Shown here piece by piece: positions 22,421 through 34,610 of a DNA stretch of 64,000 nucleotides (the stretch's first letter is position 1; each line of letters opens with the position of its first letter). A model generated the notes under the pieces. The model saw only the letters and a program-made list of their open reading frames with translations, searched no databases and was not told where the DNA came from. The position numbers and the translations under genes were made by a program. Source of the DNA: Antitrichia curtipendula (Eukaryota; Streptophyta; Bryopsida; Hypnales; Leucodontaceae); contig OX579637.1 of NCBI GenBank assembly GCA_951230915.1, positions 10,478,001 to 10,542,000 of the forward strand. The letters run 5' to 3'.

Positions 22421-22624
22421 TGGACTAATTTGGAAACATTAGGCAATTTACTTTATACCACCTATTTTGTTCTGTTTTTGGTTTCTAGTCTTATTTTATT
22501 AGTAGCTATGATTGGGGCTATAGTACTTACTATGCATAAAACTACTCGAGTCAAAAGACAGGGTGTGTTCCGACAAAATGCTATAGATTTTGAAAATACT
22601 GTCAAAAAAATCAGAGATATTTGA
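22421..22624 (+). pseudogene. nad6: NADH dehydrogenase subunit 6, 3' part
   Basis: WTNLETLGNLLYTTYFVLF to KKIRDI, stop TGA 22622-22624, is the C-terminal part of ND6. The 5' part is at 15688-16020 on the other strand. About 25 central residues are missing from both pieces. Confidence 0.85.
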
Positions 22625-23884
22625 AGGCTTTAGCTCTCTGAAGCCATTAAGAAGCTCAAAAAAAAAGGTATATATACTTTTTTTTGTACGCTTCTCCTTT
22701 TCTCTGTCATGCCTTCCCAATCTCCGCTTTTCTTTTGCACGAAGCAAAGGAAGCAGGTAAACCCCCGGAAAACTAAGGTTTTCCGGGACTAAAGTCCTTC
22801 GTAAAGCCAATAATAAATATAGAGCGAAAAGAAGAAAAGGTAAATACAAAAATATAGATTTTTTTGACGTATGCCAGAGCAGACGACTTAAGTCCTACTT
22901 TACATTTTAGTGGTCGAAGAATTGAAAAGCAAACAAATTTTCTATTTTATTAAAGAAATTGCTGCGTGCTGCAACCGCCAAAAAGCGCGGGGCGGAACAG
23001 CAAATAAAACTAGAGGTGGTGGCATGACGGCTCGTTTTCTTTTCTAAGTTACTGCATTGCCCTTGATGCATTTATCTTTTCTATTCAATCCAAACCCCTT
23101 TACTGCAACTTTTATCTTTATGGCCAAAGGCGCGAAGCGCAGCCAAATATTTTTTTGTGTTCTTTTCCTAGGAGTTCCGCGGTTAGCACAAATGACTGTT
23201 AAGTGCGCTGAATATATTGAGACATGATTTAGCTTTTTACTATGCCATTGTTCGGAGTATATCTAAACAACTACCTTACCTTTATTTGAAGACAAATTAA
23301 AAAAACGTAGCATACTATAGATTATGTCTAAGTTAGGCCTCATATGAATAAATCTTATGGTTAAACGCAATTCATTTGGGTTTTTTTAGCTCTAATCAAT
23401 ACTTCGTATCAGTCGTATTCTGGGATCGAGGATAACAAAAAGAATGATGCTTCCTAATAAAGGACACAGAATGAGACCACTGAGATTAGAATAAAATGGA
23501 GCTAAAAATTAGAACATAAATGTTTACTCTTTTTCCAGAAGATCCCGGGGATGCGCAGGCTGCGGGTCCAGCTACGCCCTCCCGACTTTCCAGCTAGCTA
23601 CGCCCTGCACTTCTATACATAAAGCCCGCAATAATTGCATAACTTGATGAGCTTTTATACGCGCATACTATGTAATTGCATGCTTCGCCTTTCACCGCTT
23701 TATTCCATGCTCAAGGGCACAGCGACAAAAAATCTATTAAAAAATCTATAGAAAGAAATTTGAAAAATCTATTTTTAATCTATTTTTTTTGTGTTTTTTT
23801 TGCTTGTTAGGCTCTCTTATAAAGGGCCTCAGTCCTTATCCACCATTAGTGTGTAATGTTAGTTGGCTTGGTTTACTTAGTGTT
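22625..23884. other. Mitochondrial spacer, no gene recognised
   Basis: Contains GCGAAGCGCAGC-type words and a duplicated phrase AGCTACGCCCT (about 23571 and 23597), typical of plant mitochondrial spacers. A hydrophobic minus frame ends near 22849 but matches nothing I know. Confidence 0.5.
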
Positions 23885-24065
23885 GTGCGCCTAGGAGGGT
23901 GCGTTTGAGGAGACGATGGTTGAAAACAATTGCTCGGATAGACTCCCTAACCTTATGTGGGACTAGACCGCAAGGAACCATAGCATGGGTACCATCCGCG
24001 TTTCGTCGCAAGTACAATCATACGCATAGGAGTAAGGTAACTTCCCCCAACGAAAGGCGGGGCCG
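23885..24065 (+). ncRNA. Group II intron 5' region, cut by the assembly gap
   Basis: Starts GTGCGCC after the exon-like TTACTTAGTGTT, with TGAAAACAATTGCTCGGATAG and the ..GGTAACTTCCCCCAACGAAAGG.. block typical of domain I of plant organelle group II introns. The host exon is too short to name. Confidence 0.7.
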
Positions 24066-24265
24066 NNNNNNNNNNNNNNNNNNNNNNNNNNNNNNNNNNN
24101 NNNNNNNNNNNNNNNNNNNNNNNNNNNNNNNNNNNNNNNNNNNNNNNNNNNNNNNNNNNNNNNNNNNNNNNNNNNNNNNNNNNNNNNNNNNNNNNNNNNN
24201 NNNNNNNNNNNNNNNNNNNNNNNNNNNNNNNNNNNNNNNNNNNNNNNNNNNNNNNNNNNNNNNNN
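24066..24265. other. Assembly gap (200 N)
   Basis: A round 200 Ns, so probably a scaffolding gap of unknown true size. It hides the right edge of the mitochondrial block. Confidence 1.
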
Positions 24266-24646
24266 AGTTAACTTCTGCGAATGAGTTTTAGGGTTAGGAA
24301 GATCTGGTTTTAAAATCTCTTCAATTGCAATTGTCATTGAAAAATGTGGAAATGACACTCAATGTAAGCGTTCTTTTTATTTTCAAAATGCACAGAACTT
24401 AAACGACTTTGAAGGCAATATTGTTGCATTGTACAATTACATTTTAGAATGTCATGCTCCATTTACAATAAAATGCACAGAATCAAATTTTATTGAATTT
24501 GTCCTTTGTATTGGAAACCCAAAAACCTTAATGGTATTCCAAACATCAGTTTACTACAATGAAGCGGCAATAAACAATCGATTGCCACATAGTGCCATCT
24601 ATGTATCATAAGTATTTGGACATCTAGGTTTACATCCCTTCAGTCC
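24266..24646. other. AT-rich non-coding stretch
   Basis: No gene seen. It includes the likely 3' region of the hAT gene. Confidence 0.4.
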
Positions 24647-27600
24647 CTAAGGATTGTAATCACTATCTCCCTTCACTTCAGCCCCGCTACTCTCACCTCT
24701 TCTTTTCCATCCGGTGTCTTCATCGCTGGATGCCTCTTCCATATTGTCTGATGAAGATTGTAGAATTCTCACTCCGGAACCATGTACTTCCCTAGATTTA
24801 CGTGATCTGAATGCTTTACTCTCCTTTTTCACTTGTAATATGGACTTTCCAATGCTTTCCCTAAGGTCGGTGACCGGTTTTATTTTCGTCATCGGAGTAG
24901 GCTGAACTGCATCTAGGGGGGTTCTACTCACATTCGCTTTCTTCGATGGAGACATAACAAAAGGCTCTATTGCTCTTTTCTTTTTGTCTATTTTAGACTC
25001 TTTCACAACTAATTGTCCTGCTTTTTCGCCTCCTTGAATGATTACCTTCGTTGCGCTCAAGGACTGCGGTATACGGTTTGCTGATTTGAGAAGACCTTGT
25101 GATGAATGCCTAGATTTTTGAGCGAACATTTGAGCCAACGTCTTGTCCTTGTCATCATCACTACGTGATGAAATGGATAGACTGTGATTAATGAATTGCC
25201 GTTTTCCACATGATGAACCTCCACAACCATCCAAAGTTGTACTAACAGTTGTAAGTAGTGTACGTACACCCGGTGCAAGACCAGTACGCGGTGGTAATTG
25301 GGGATCTCGCAGAAGTGGCTCCTTTCCTTTTCCATTCCGGGTTAGGATTGGACTCCTAGACTTCATAAAACGCATGTCTTCATTCTCTTCTACTTCACGT
25401 GGTTTGATATTCTCAATCCTTGGTTCACCACTCTTCTTGTTCGAGAATACCGCTTTCAATTGAACCCTTGTGTTCCCCATATTCATTGGGACCTTTACCC
25501 CCAATCCGCCCTTGTCATTGTCTTTGTCAATCTGTTCCGCTTGTGCCACTACCGTGGATGGAGAGTTGGGAATTGGAATCTCTTCACTCATTTCAGGAGT
25601 CCCACCATTGATAAGCATTGCCCCATTTATTGCCGCATCTTGTACATTCATTGCCTCCTTATCCGCTAAAATCTTTTCGCTAGTCAACAACCCGGTCCCA
25701 TCCATATATTTGGCTATCGGAAGGTTCTCTTCATCACATCCACGATTGTCTTCATCTGATGTATAATCGTAGACGTCTCGATCATTGGCTCCCAAATCTT
25801 CATCATTCTGATTAGGGCTTTGAAACGGCTCATCTTTCGAAATCGGCTCATCATAGTTCACAGCATTTCCATCATAAAATGCAGCCTCATGATTTTCAAC
25901 ATCCGAATTGTGCATGTCATTGTCCATAGCACCTCCATCATCGAATGTGGGCTCGCCATCTTCCGAATCCTCATTTTCGGAGATAGGCATATCTGTATCT
26001 TCGAAAAGCACGTTCTCCTGATACCATTTTTTCTCATCCCTTTCCTTGGATTGGGCTAAGACTTTTGAATTGGTGTATACGTACACCAAATCATCTGCTC
26101 TCTGTGGCTTCAACTTGTTCCTAGATTTGTTGTGAACAAAAGAATAGCTACTCCAATTTCGTTCACACGAAGAAGAGGAGACCGGTTGTGCCAATATCCT
26201 CTTGGCAATTGGAGCAATGAGCTTTCCACACTCGCCTTCAAAATCCCACCAAGCATGTGCCGACAATTGCTGTTCACTCGGCTCCAACATATTGTGGAAT
26301 GGCGGTTCCCTAAGTCAAAAAGCAACAAACTCCTTCACAACCGCGGCGTAATCTCCTAGTTTACAAATTTTCATGAGAACACGCTTGCATGCCTCTATCG
26401 CATTTTGATCGTCGGCTAATTCTTTGTCTTCCAGAAGGTAGGGATTCAGAAGAGCTCCTGCAAAATGCAGATCGGTCTCTACCATTTTACGTCGGTCTTT
26501 AAAATACGCCAGCAGCGGATCGGCAAGAGCCTTGTTCAAACAAAAAGGCTCTCCAACCAAACCGGAGACGTGTTTTTCTAGATTTCTCATAATGTGCAAA
26601 ACCTTGCCCATGCAGGGCATCTTCGCATCCAAATCACGTAGCCCATGCACAACAGGACCCACCAAGTCCTTAAAATTCTGACAACGGCGCCAGAAATGCT
26701 CGCTCATAAGTATCTTAAATACCTCTCGACAGTCACTGCAAGATTTCGATGTCCGGCCAAACTTCCTCACGTACTCATTCCACTGCGGGTCCGTCACTGT
26801 CTGTTGCAATGGACCCTTCACCTTCAACAAACGTGCAATTGTGATGAAATTGGAGGCAAACCTTGTTTCACTCGGCATCAACAAGCTATACTTGGGCTCG
26901 TACTTCCGATATATTGCAAGCGATTTATGCCTCATCTTGAAGAACTTCACTACGGTTTCCGCATTGTCCACTTGGTCCATTATCCATGCTTGTTTTCCCC
27001 AATCTTTTAGCAACAAATTCAAGGCGTGTACCGCGCAACCTTGGAAAAAAATGTGTGGATATGTAGCAATCACTAGAGCACATGCTGCGGGATTCACAGG
27101 CGCACTATCTGTAGTCACTTGCACCACATTTTGAGGGCCCACTTGGACTATGAATTTCTCTAGGAGAGCAACCAAATACGTAGCGTTGTTATCGGCCCTA
27201 GTCGTATCCACCGCTCCTAGGAACTGCTCCCCCGCAGAGGACACTAGCATGGCATTTATCAATGGCGGATTCCCGGTCGAGCTCCATCCATCAATGGACA
27301 GCGTTGCTCCGAACTTTCTAATGTTGTCTTCGGTCCTCTTCTGTAAATTTGTCTGCACCTCTGCCTTTGCTTCGTCAAGCAATTTATTGCGTATGTCATT
27401 GTACGATGGCGAGATGTAGGGCCTACCAAACTCAGCTGTTTTCTTCACTGCTTCTTTGAATGCTGGATTTCGAGCTACAGCAAATGGGATGTTGGCCGCA
27501 TAAAAGAATTTGGCCTAGATTGCATTTAGAATACGTTTATTGGCCGTCTCAAATCCATCCGATAGCCTGCTCTGCCTCTGCGGCCTACTGCTTGATCCCC

Positions 27601-28000
27601 GCACAGTGTCACGTTCGCTTGATGTTTGTGTATTTGGATTTCCATCAGAGGCCGCACGAAAGGATTGTTGCTGTGTTGTGCACGAGTCTTCTTGTGTACA
27701 AAGAGACGTCTGCCTCCCACTTGAAAGATCATTGGCAACCACAAGCATGCCATTGCCATCCACATTGTCTCCTATAGATTTTTGTGGTATATCTCCATTG
27801 CAGCGAAGAAATAGATTTTGAACTTGAGATGTCAACTTCGGACAAAGGCTTATTCCGTTATCTCTCAAACCTGATGCACCTTTATATCCTAGATGGCTAA
27901 ACAAACGGCTTGTTTTCCTCGCGAACACCAATTTGCAAGCTTTGCATTCCACTTTACCAACCGATGGGGTACCATACCAACAAGACCAATCCTTGCTCAT
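24647..28000 (-). pseudogene. hAT-superfamily transposase with BED finger, two in-frame stops
   Basis: A single frame of 1118 codons (ATG 28000 to TAG 24649-24647) is broken only by TAG at 27517-27515 and TGA at 26317-26315. From the N-terminus: a BED-type zinc finger (VECKACKLVF..SHLGYKG..C), then a DUF659/RNase H-like core (SIDGWSSTGNPPL, TTDSAPVNPAACALV, CAVHALNLLLKDW). The hAT dimerisation region follows the TGA (WWDFEGE, AKRILAQPVSSSSCERNWS, RADDLVYVYTN). A long acidic, then Ser/Lys-rich, C-terminal tail of about 400 residues is unusual for the family. The codons before and after each stop stay in family register, so the lesions look like CAG to TAG and CGA to TGA. Terminal inverted repeats were not identified. 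Confidence 0.85.
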
Positions 28001-28238
28001 AGTGACCAATTCGGATTGTTTATATTCGAATGAAATTGTAAAAGTAACGCAGTAACGGGTTGATAAATTTTGTCAAAACAAGACACACAATGTGTGCACA
28101 AAGCCTTGATAACCAAAGCCCCCCTGTCCACTGAACTATACATTACCAAGCAAGGGACCCAAAATGGGTCGGAACCTAGCTATTGGAAATCAAAGCGTTC
28201 AGTTTCTCAAGAGTGCTTGCAAATGGCAAGGGTCTGGA

Positions 28239-28245
28239 ATTTATA
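28239..28245 (-). promoter_or_regulatory. Candidate TATA box of the hAT gene
   Basis: TATAAAT on the minus strand, 240 bp before the ATG and about 70 bp from the CCGTCCGA array. Confidence 0.45.
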
Positions 28246-28309
28246 GTTCTAAGGTCGCTAGTGACCGTCGAACAGGGAATGAAGAACATTATTTCGGTCC
28301 CAACGGTTA

Positions 28310-28620
28310 GGTGGACTGTCGGACGCAGAATCGGACGGGGTCGGACGGCGTCGGACCGTCCTAATGATCGGTCGGATAGGGTTCAGAATTCGGTCGGCAG
28401 TTCAGTCGGCGGTGCACAGGTCAGACGGGCTCTCCGTCCGAACGTCGGATGGTCGGTCGGCGGTGCACAGGTCGGACGGACTCTCCATCCGAACGTCGGA
28501 CGGTCGGTCGGCGGTGCACAGGTCGGACGGCCTCTCCGTCCAAACGTCGGACGGTCAGTCGGCGGTGCACAGGTCGGACGGCCTCTCCGTCCGATAGTCG
28601 GACGGTCGGTCGAACCGACC
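28310..28620. repeat. CCGTCCGA-rich array containing a 51-bp minisatellite
   Basis: Dense GTCGGACGG / CCGTCCGA words. GGTGCACAGG recurs at 28411, 28462, 28513 and 28564, an exact 51-bp period with four copies. The open frame 28183-28713 only reads this repeat as a 17-residue peptide repeat and is not called as a gene. It lies upstream of the hAT gene. Confidence 0.85.
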
Positions 28621-29856
28621 GATTTCTGTTTGGGTTCACAAAGTGAAGGGCTCAAGTCTCAAGGGCTTGATCCTTACATGCCTAAGGCCCTATCTAGCGT
28701 ATCTAGCTTGTGAAAAAAGAGCATAGACTTATGGAGTTATAGTTGGCGCATTGTATGTTCTCTACACTCAAGGAAATTGTTTGTTTTCCAAAATCAAACC
28801 GTAGATGTGTTCAATGTTTTAGCTTATTACTATTATTAATATACACACCAATCTCTAGTGTCAAATTGCATATGAGTTGAAAAAAGTTGAAAAAATATAT
28901 GTGTACTTCCCATGCCCATTATGTTTGACAAATTAGGAAACAAATTTTTCTTGGGATTGGACGTGAGATGGACAACTAAAAATCATGTTAGCACACTAAA
29001 ATATACTTTTAAAATTGGTTCCTTTGATTTATATATACGTAAAAAGCTTTTACTTATTCCATTTTGATTTTTGAGATGGAAATTACAAAGTGTTTTCTAT
29101 TTTGCGGGCAGTTATGGATTTGCTATTGTAAAATAAACTTTGAAGTCTTGTATTTAACTCAATTTTTAATAGTTTTTGGAAAAAATTAAAACAAAATAGG
29201 TACATTGTTTAGGGCAACAGTAGAACCGTTGGGATTGAGGTTTTTCAATTGCGTAATTATATTTTTTCAATTTAGTGTTTTGAACCAACCTCTACTTTTT
29301 GCGTCTTCCTATTTTTTTCATATATGTTGTACAATTCCAAATGATCTGAAAATTTTCAAGCACGTATCCAAATTGGTTTCAAGAATTAATTTAAGGAGTA
29401 ACCACCATTTTGGACATTTTTCCATTTAAATGTGACCTTGTCAAGTGCAGCGGCCCTTTTTTGGGCTGTGCCCGAAAAAGTTTTTTTCAGCAATTACAAA
29501 TCTAATACCTTATAATTTACAAGGTGAAAAATTCTGAAATTTTCCCTATTCTACACATTAACAAGTTTACTACAAAATCTACCAAGCATGTGTCCTAGCA
29601 TTTAGGAATTCATCCAACAGTGACAGAAAAGTAACTTGTAATAGAAGGACGCAAATCACATAATTGCCCAAAAGGGATAGCACAAAATACCATAAACTCT
29701 TAGCAAATCAAAACATATTTGCATTCTGCACATATTTTTATATTAAAAGAAACTCATAAATACCATGGGTACATTGCTTTAGTGGTACTACATTCTCCTG
29801 AGATCCAAACAACACTCCACGCAATTCTACCGTATTCCAAAAAAAGGCCACCGGCA
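28621..29856. other. AT-rich spacer
   Basis: No gene seen. Confidence 0.4.
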
Positions 29857-32084
29857 CTATATATTATTACCACTACGTTCCCCCGTTACACGAGACGGAC
29901 CCTCATCACCCATGAGTCTTGCACTTCTGCGGCGAGGCGTATGCACAAGACTTGTTCCAACGGTGGGCCCTGCGGACCTAGCTTCCAAGTCAATGAGGCC
30001 AAACTGTCGTTTTGTTTCCGGAGAGTGGTCATCGTCGTCTTCCAACCTCCATTTCTGCTTCCGCTTGGGAGACAAGTCCACTTCCCCTGCCTTCAACGCT
30101 TTGAGTGCACTATCCACTCGACGGACCAAGGCGTTGACCGCTGCGTCATCATCTTGCATGTATAACCATGCAGGACGATCTCCTCCCATTAGAAACACCC
30201 TCCATGCACTTATGATGTCGCCCACCCTCTTATCAAATTCCCTTGCCACGTCCACATAATAATGCCCTGTAGTTGACATCACATCTATTTCCACAAAAGC
30301 ACGAACTTTTGCGGCTTGTTCCAACTTGGACAAAAGTAGGGCCCTGCCTATCAAAGTGTGATTGTACGCCGAGTATTGCTCATGGAACTCTTGAGCATGC
30401 TCTTGTTCTATCCAATTGCCATCTCCATCTTTACGCACCTCCTTTTCCGGAAATCGGAAGAATTTCTTGTGTTGCATGCTCCAATGTCCTCCCATGTTGC
30501 GACAAAACATTTCACGAGCCTCGTCATCCTCAATACCTCTGGCCCGCAACTCCACTTCTCTGTCCTTGGTCATCCACACGTAATGATCATTTTCACATAA
30601 AGACGCCTTGGTTAGGTTGTGCACTTGGTCTAATGAATTCCACGTTATAGGTTTTCCCCAATGCATGTAATTTTGAAATTTGTATGGCGCTTGGTCAAGT
30701 GGAAGGTTCCATCGATTGTATTCGTGGCCGGGGGGCATACCTTCTAAGATCCCAAGCATTTCATAGAACCTTGGGCAGAAAGGAGTTTTACACTCGGGAC
30801 ACCGTGATTGAATGAGAGATGCTTTGACAATGCATGTGACATGAAAAATGTGGCGGCATTGACCCATTGTTAGGGCTCCTTCCGGACCAGTATGACTTAG
30901 GCAAATGCTACACGTGCCCTCCATGATTCCGACGTTAGGATCACGAGCGTGCACGACTTCCTTCTCATTCTTCTTGATGTGTGCTGAAAACGTGTTGTAA
31001 GGGACCCATCCTTCCTCTGCTTCCAAGGTCCAATTGATGTGGAGATGCTGGTTGTTATTTGCATGGTTCAAGCGCTCAAACATTGTATCCATGTCTCCCC
31101 AATACGTAATGTCGGTGGACCCCCTCGGATGTGCCTCAAACATCTGTTTCAGTCGCCAAAAAGAGCTCTCCACGGCTTTGCATTCATCTTCCGACTTCAT
31201 TGCTAATTTCAGGAGCCTTTTCATTGCTCGGGATACTACGGTCGGTTTGTCTTTGAGCTTCTGTACCCATGCCAACCATCGAGAGTCCGCACTGCCCGAT
31301 GGCATGTTGCTATCCAACCACACTATTCGTTTCAAGCGCACCACCTCAGACCAAGCATGGGCATTCTCTTTGGTCGCTTCATCCAATTTTTGCTTCAATT
31401 CTTCGACCTCACTTCCTTCCGTTTGCATGGAAGCATCTTGCAATGTTGGAGTAGGATTACAAATGGCGGTTTTAGGGTTTACTTCCCTGCTCTTGTGGCC
31501 CTCCACAGCTGCATCTTTTTCAAAAGGAAGAGAGAGTTGATCACTCTCTTGAGTCTCTTGCACCTCTTGTGTTATGGGCACCAACCCTGGAATATCCTTC
31601 ATCGGCTGCTCAAATGAGCGCTCATAGATCCTCTGTAGCCTTTCGTACTTCTTTTTCAATTCATCACATTGTGCCTTCTAGTTGTCATTGGAATCGTTCA
31701 AGGCCTTCAACGTCTGATTTTCTTCTGCTAGAGCAACCAAGTCTTTCAGCTTTTCGTACTTGTTGTCAAGGAATGGTAATATAGCCTGCGTGTACTTCAT
31801 GAAAGCCACGGCACCAATAATCAGTTCAGGCAATACTTTGTCTGAGCGGCATGGGACTCCTTGGGCCACAACTTGTTGATGTGGTACATTTTTACATACT
31901 TCTTGCACATCCTGGAGTTCCAATATTCCGCAGTCTCCTTCTCCCAATCTGGCTCCGCTTTGATGTTAGGGTCGTCCGTAATCTCCAAATGGAGCCCGTG
32001 GGGTGCCCCCTTCCGTTTAGTTTTCTTACTGCTTTCCGCCCCTGGATTCATCCTACTAATATCCGCAACAACTTCACCGCTCAT
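29857..32084 (-). pseudogene. RING-H2 zinc-finger gene of a repeated family, one TAG and one frameshift
   Basis: Starts at ATG 32084 with a Lys-rich region and CKKYVKMYHINKLW. Near 31850 the coding moves to another frame (VLPELIIGAVAFMKYTQAIL), so there is a one-base shift. An in-frame TAG at 31680-31678 follows NDSNDN, and the last 600 codons are open to TAG 29859-29857. The middle has a coiled-coil-like stretch (KQKLDEATKENAHA) and then a RING-H2 finger about 30922-30785: CSIC, QCRHIFHVTC, RCPEC, with all eight ligands present. RING-H2 proteins are usually E3 ubiquitin ligases. The C-terminus is basic (RKQKWR, RRRSARL). A decayed second copy is at 43511-46240, and the first ~60 residues are shared with the gene at 36474. 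No transposase or RT is seen in it. Confidence 0.65.
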
Positions 32085-32313
32085 GACTGTCGCTTTGAAT
32101 TTGTAACCGCTTCAAAAATCACTGAAAGTGACCCCCTTGAACCACGTGTATTTCAATCGAAAAAAGAGCGTATGTCGTTATGAAAAATGAATGACCCCAA
32201 CTCTCCACCATGTAGGAGCAGCTCGCGCGGTGAAGCAAGAACAGAACATCTGACACGGTTCTAATACCTCTGAGAGGAGAGAAGAAGTGAGGAAAAATGA
32301 ACATCCCGTGCGA

Positions 32314-32320
32314 CCTTATA
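32314..32320 (-). promoter_or_regulatory. TATA box directly behind a CCGTCCGAC word (RING gene)
   Basis: Minus strand reads CCGTCCGACTGCTATAAGG, the same arrangement as at 36170 and 39410. It is 230 bp before the ATG. Confidence 0.6.
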
Positions 32321-32327
32321 GCAGTCG

Positions 32328-32750
32328 GACGGCAGACCTAAGTCAGGTCCAGTACCGAACCTGTCCCGGACGTCGCGAAGCGTCCCCGGACCTGAGGTTC
32401 GTCGGACAGATTGAGGCCGACCGCTTGGGGTCGGACGGGCAGCACGCCGTCCGACCGCCAGACCGAGACGTCCGACCTCCGAACTTGGCCGTCCAAACTC
32501 GAAGCGGATTACGGCCGGCTGTTGGACGCCGGCGACCACTCTGGGACTGCTGTCCAATTCCTCGACCTAAACCCCCGTCCGATGCCCAATCCGACCGGCC
32601 GTCTGATGGCCCGTCCTACACTCCTACCAGCCGTCCGATGCCGCTTGCGATCCGCGTCCGACCCCCATCCGAAGCGCCGTTCAGACCCGCCGTCCGACGA
32701 TCGGTCGGTCTTCGTCCGACCGACATCCGACTCGCCGTCCGATCAAGTTT
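32328..32750. repeat. CCGTCCGA-rich array upstream of the RING gene
   Basis: About 420 bp of irregular GTCGGACGG / CCGTCCGA words in both orientations, far more GC-rich than the flanks. No tandem period was clear. Open frames through it are by-products of the missing stop codons. Confidence 0.8.
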
Positions 32751-33819
32751 TCGGAAGTATATAAATATAAGATTCAGTGATCTTAGGATCCTTTTCCAAG
32801 GCCCATTATTCATGAAACAAGCATCCAATGCGACAACGGCTGCTGAAATCAGGAGATAAAAAAATCATGAACTCATGAACTTGCAACATCAGAGGTCAAC
32901 TTGAGTAAGGTAGGAGGCTCAGAAATGGAGCATCTAAGGGCTGGTCTGCGTTTTTCATGTATTTCTTTGGACGGGAATATTTTTAGCTCATTTTTCAGAC
33001 ATAGAGAAATTGACGAGGAATCTATCCCAAGTGGTTTTGTATTTTTCCGATCATTTTTGAATTACTTATGAATTTTCAAACAAGTTTGGTCGTAGGTCCC
33101 TATTTGTGACCCTAGGTCTTTCATAAACAGTTCACTTGCAATTCTAAATAAAAATGGGGTAACCAAAGAGAATGATTGGCTCTTACAATTAATTAGAATT
33201 TTTTCCTTGATTCATTCAATGAATGTACTAGTCCATTTCACAACCATCTCATGTCCATTTCACAGTCATTTATAGGGTCCATTCTTAATGCCCGCTCTGT
33301 TTTACAGCCTCCTACCTTAGGCGGAAGTAGTGGCCTCCTTTGTCCTTCGAACTCATTTGAGTTTGAAGTGGTCTCTAGTTCGATTCCCAGTGACATCATC
33401 TACCTTGTTTGATGATGTCACCTCCCTGATTGTGGGATTTGGTTTGGTCGTGGTAGCCAACCATCCAAAAAAAAAAAAAAACGTCCAACCAAATTGTGTT
33501 TGTATTTGGGAGGAAATCACGATTTGCTTGTGGAGGGGGGAGGTGTTGAAATGGAGTGCTTGGAAGGGGTGATCTCGAGTTTAGAAGGAGGATGTTTGTA
33601 GTACCATCCAACTACAAACATTTATGTTCTAAACTCGAAATTCTCCATTCGAAACCCTCAAGATTGGACACCTGCTCCTTCCACATGTAAATAATATTTG
33701 CAACTCATGTACAATCATGCCTTGGCTTGACGTTTTTTCTTTTTTCTTTTTTTGCGGGGGGGGGGGCGGATAAATGAAATTTAGAGTGCGACCATGATAT
33801 GATTTTCATTTGATCTCTT
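32751..33819. other. Non-coding spacer
   Basis: No gene. It includes a nested hairpin (33575-33638) and A- and G-runs. Confidence 0.4.
33575..33638. repeat. Nested hairpin
   Basis: TCGAGTTTAGAA (33575-33586) pairs with TTCTAAACTCGA (33627-33638). Inside, ATGTTTGTAGT (33592-33602) pairs with ACTACAAACAT (33611-33621) around an 8-nt loop. Confidence 0.6.
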
Positions 33820-34610
33820 CAAATTAGAACAAAGTTTAAATGAATTGATTTTAATACTTCAAACGTAAATGGAGGCACCATTATTTCATTTTGTGCACTT
33901 CAAATAAAACCGAAGCCACCATGATTTCACTTGGATACTTCACAAATAAAACGAAGCCACCTTCATTTAATTCACCTACTTAAAAATAAATCCAAGCCAG
34001 CATGATTTAATTTTGCTAAATCACATTCAAATCTAGACACCATAATTTAAATTCTGCTTCTTCACATTAAAATCAACACACCTTGATTAAATTTTGCTAC
34101 TTCAAATTAAAATCAAGCCACCAAAATTTAAATTTTGCTACTTCAAACAAAAATCAAGACACCATGATTTACATTTGGCTACTTCAAACTAAAATCAAGA
34201 CACCATGATTTACATTTGGCTACTTCAAACTAAAATCAAGACACCATGATTTGAATTTTGTTACGTGAAACTAAGACCAAGCCAACATGATTTAAATTTG
34301 ATACTTCACATTCAAATCAAGCCACTACGATTTAATTTTCCCACTTGAAACCAAAATCTAATAACCATGATTTAATTTCTGCTACTTTATATTAAAATGG
34401 AGGCAACATAATTTAAGTTTTGGTACGTGAAACTAAAACCACGCCACCATGATTTAGATTTGGGTACTTCACATTCAAATCAAGACACGATGATTTATAT
34501 ATTGCCATTTCAAGCCAATTTTGCTACTTCAAACCAAAATCAAGCCACGGTGATTTAAATTTTTCCATTTGAAATCGAAATAAAGCCACAATGATTTTAA
34601 AATGGATATC
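33820..34610. repeat. AT-rich minisatellite, unit about 41 bp
   Basis: Diverged copies of CTTCAAACTAAAATCAAG followed by ACACCATGATTTACATTTGG. Three near-identical units start at 34141, 34182 and 34223 (41-bp period), and the rest of the array is degenerate. Confidence 0.8.

Larger units (their letters stand above)
15688..24065. mobile_element. Rearranged mitochondrial DNA insertion (NUMT-like block)
   Basis: This 8.4-kb block carries plant-type mitochondrial genes: parts of nad6, nad2, nad4 and nad5, frameshifted atp6, rps12-rps7, three tRNAs and pieces of at least three group II introns. Gene pieces are joined in unnatural ways. nad6 is cut, with its 5' part at 15688-16020 minus and its 3' part at 22421-22624 plus. 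nad2 is cut, with its last exon beside the nad6 start at 16022 and earlier exons beside the nad6 3' part at 22418. A nad5 scrap abuts the nad4 3' part. Flanks are satellite on the left and an assembly gap on the right. A nuclear insertion is most likely. A misassembly joining a real mitochondrial contig cannot be excluded, because the right edge is a gap. Confidence 0.8.

Noticed and set aside
22499..22849. Hydrophobic minus-strand frame in the mitochondrial block
   Set aside because: It overlaps the nad6 3' part on the other strand and matches no mitochondrial gene I can name.
15688..24065. Interpretation as a genuine mitochondrial contig
   Set aside because: Frameshifted atp6, truncated rps12, split nad6 and scrambled exons argue against a functional mitochondrial genome. 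Misassembly remains possible because of the gap on the right.
28183..28713. Long open frames on both strands over the 51-bp repeat
   Set aside because: They are translations of a minisatellite that lacks stop codons in several frames.
32287..32859. Pro/Arg-rich open frame
   Set aside because: Explained by the stop-poor CCGTCCGA array; no ordinary protein features.
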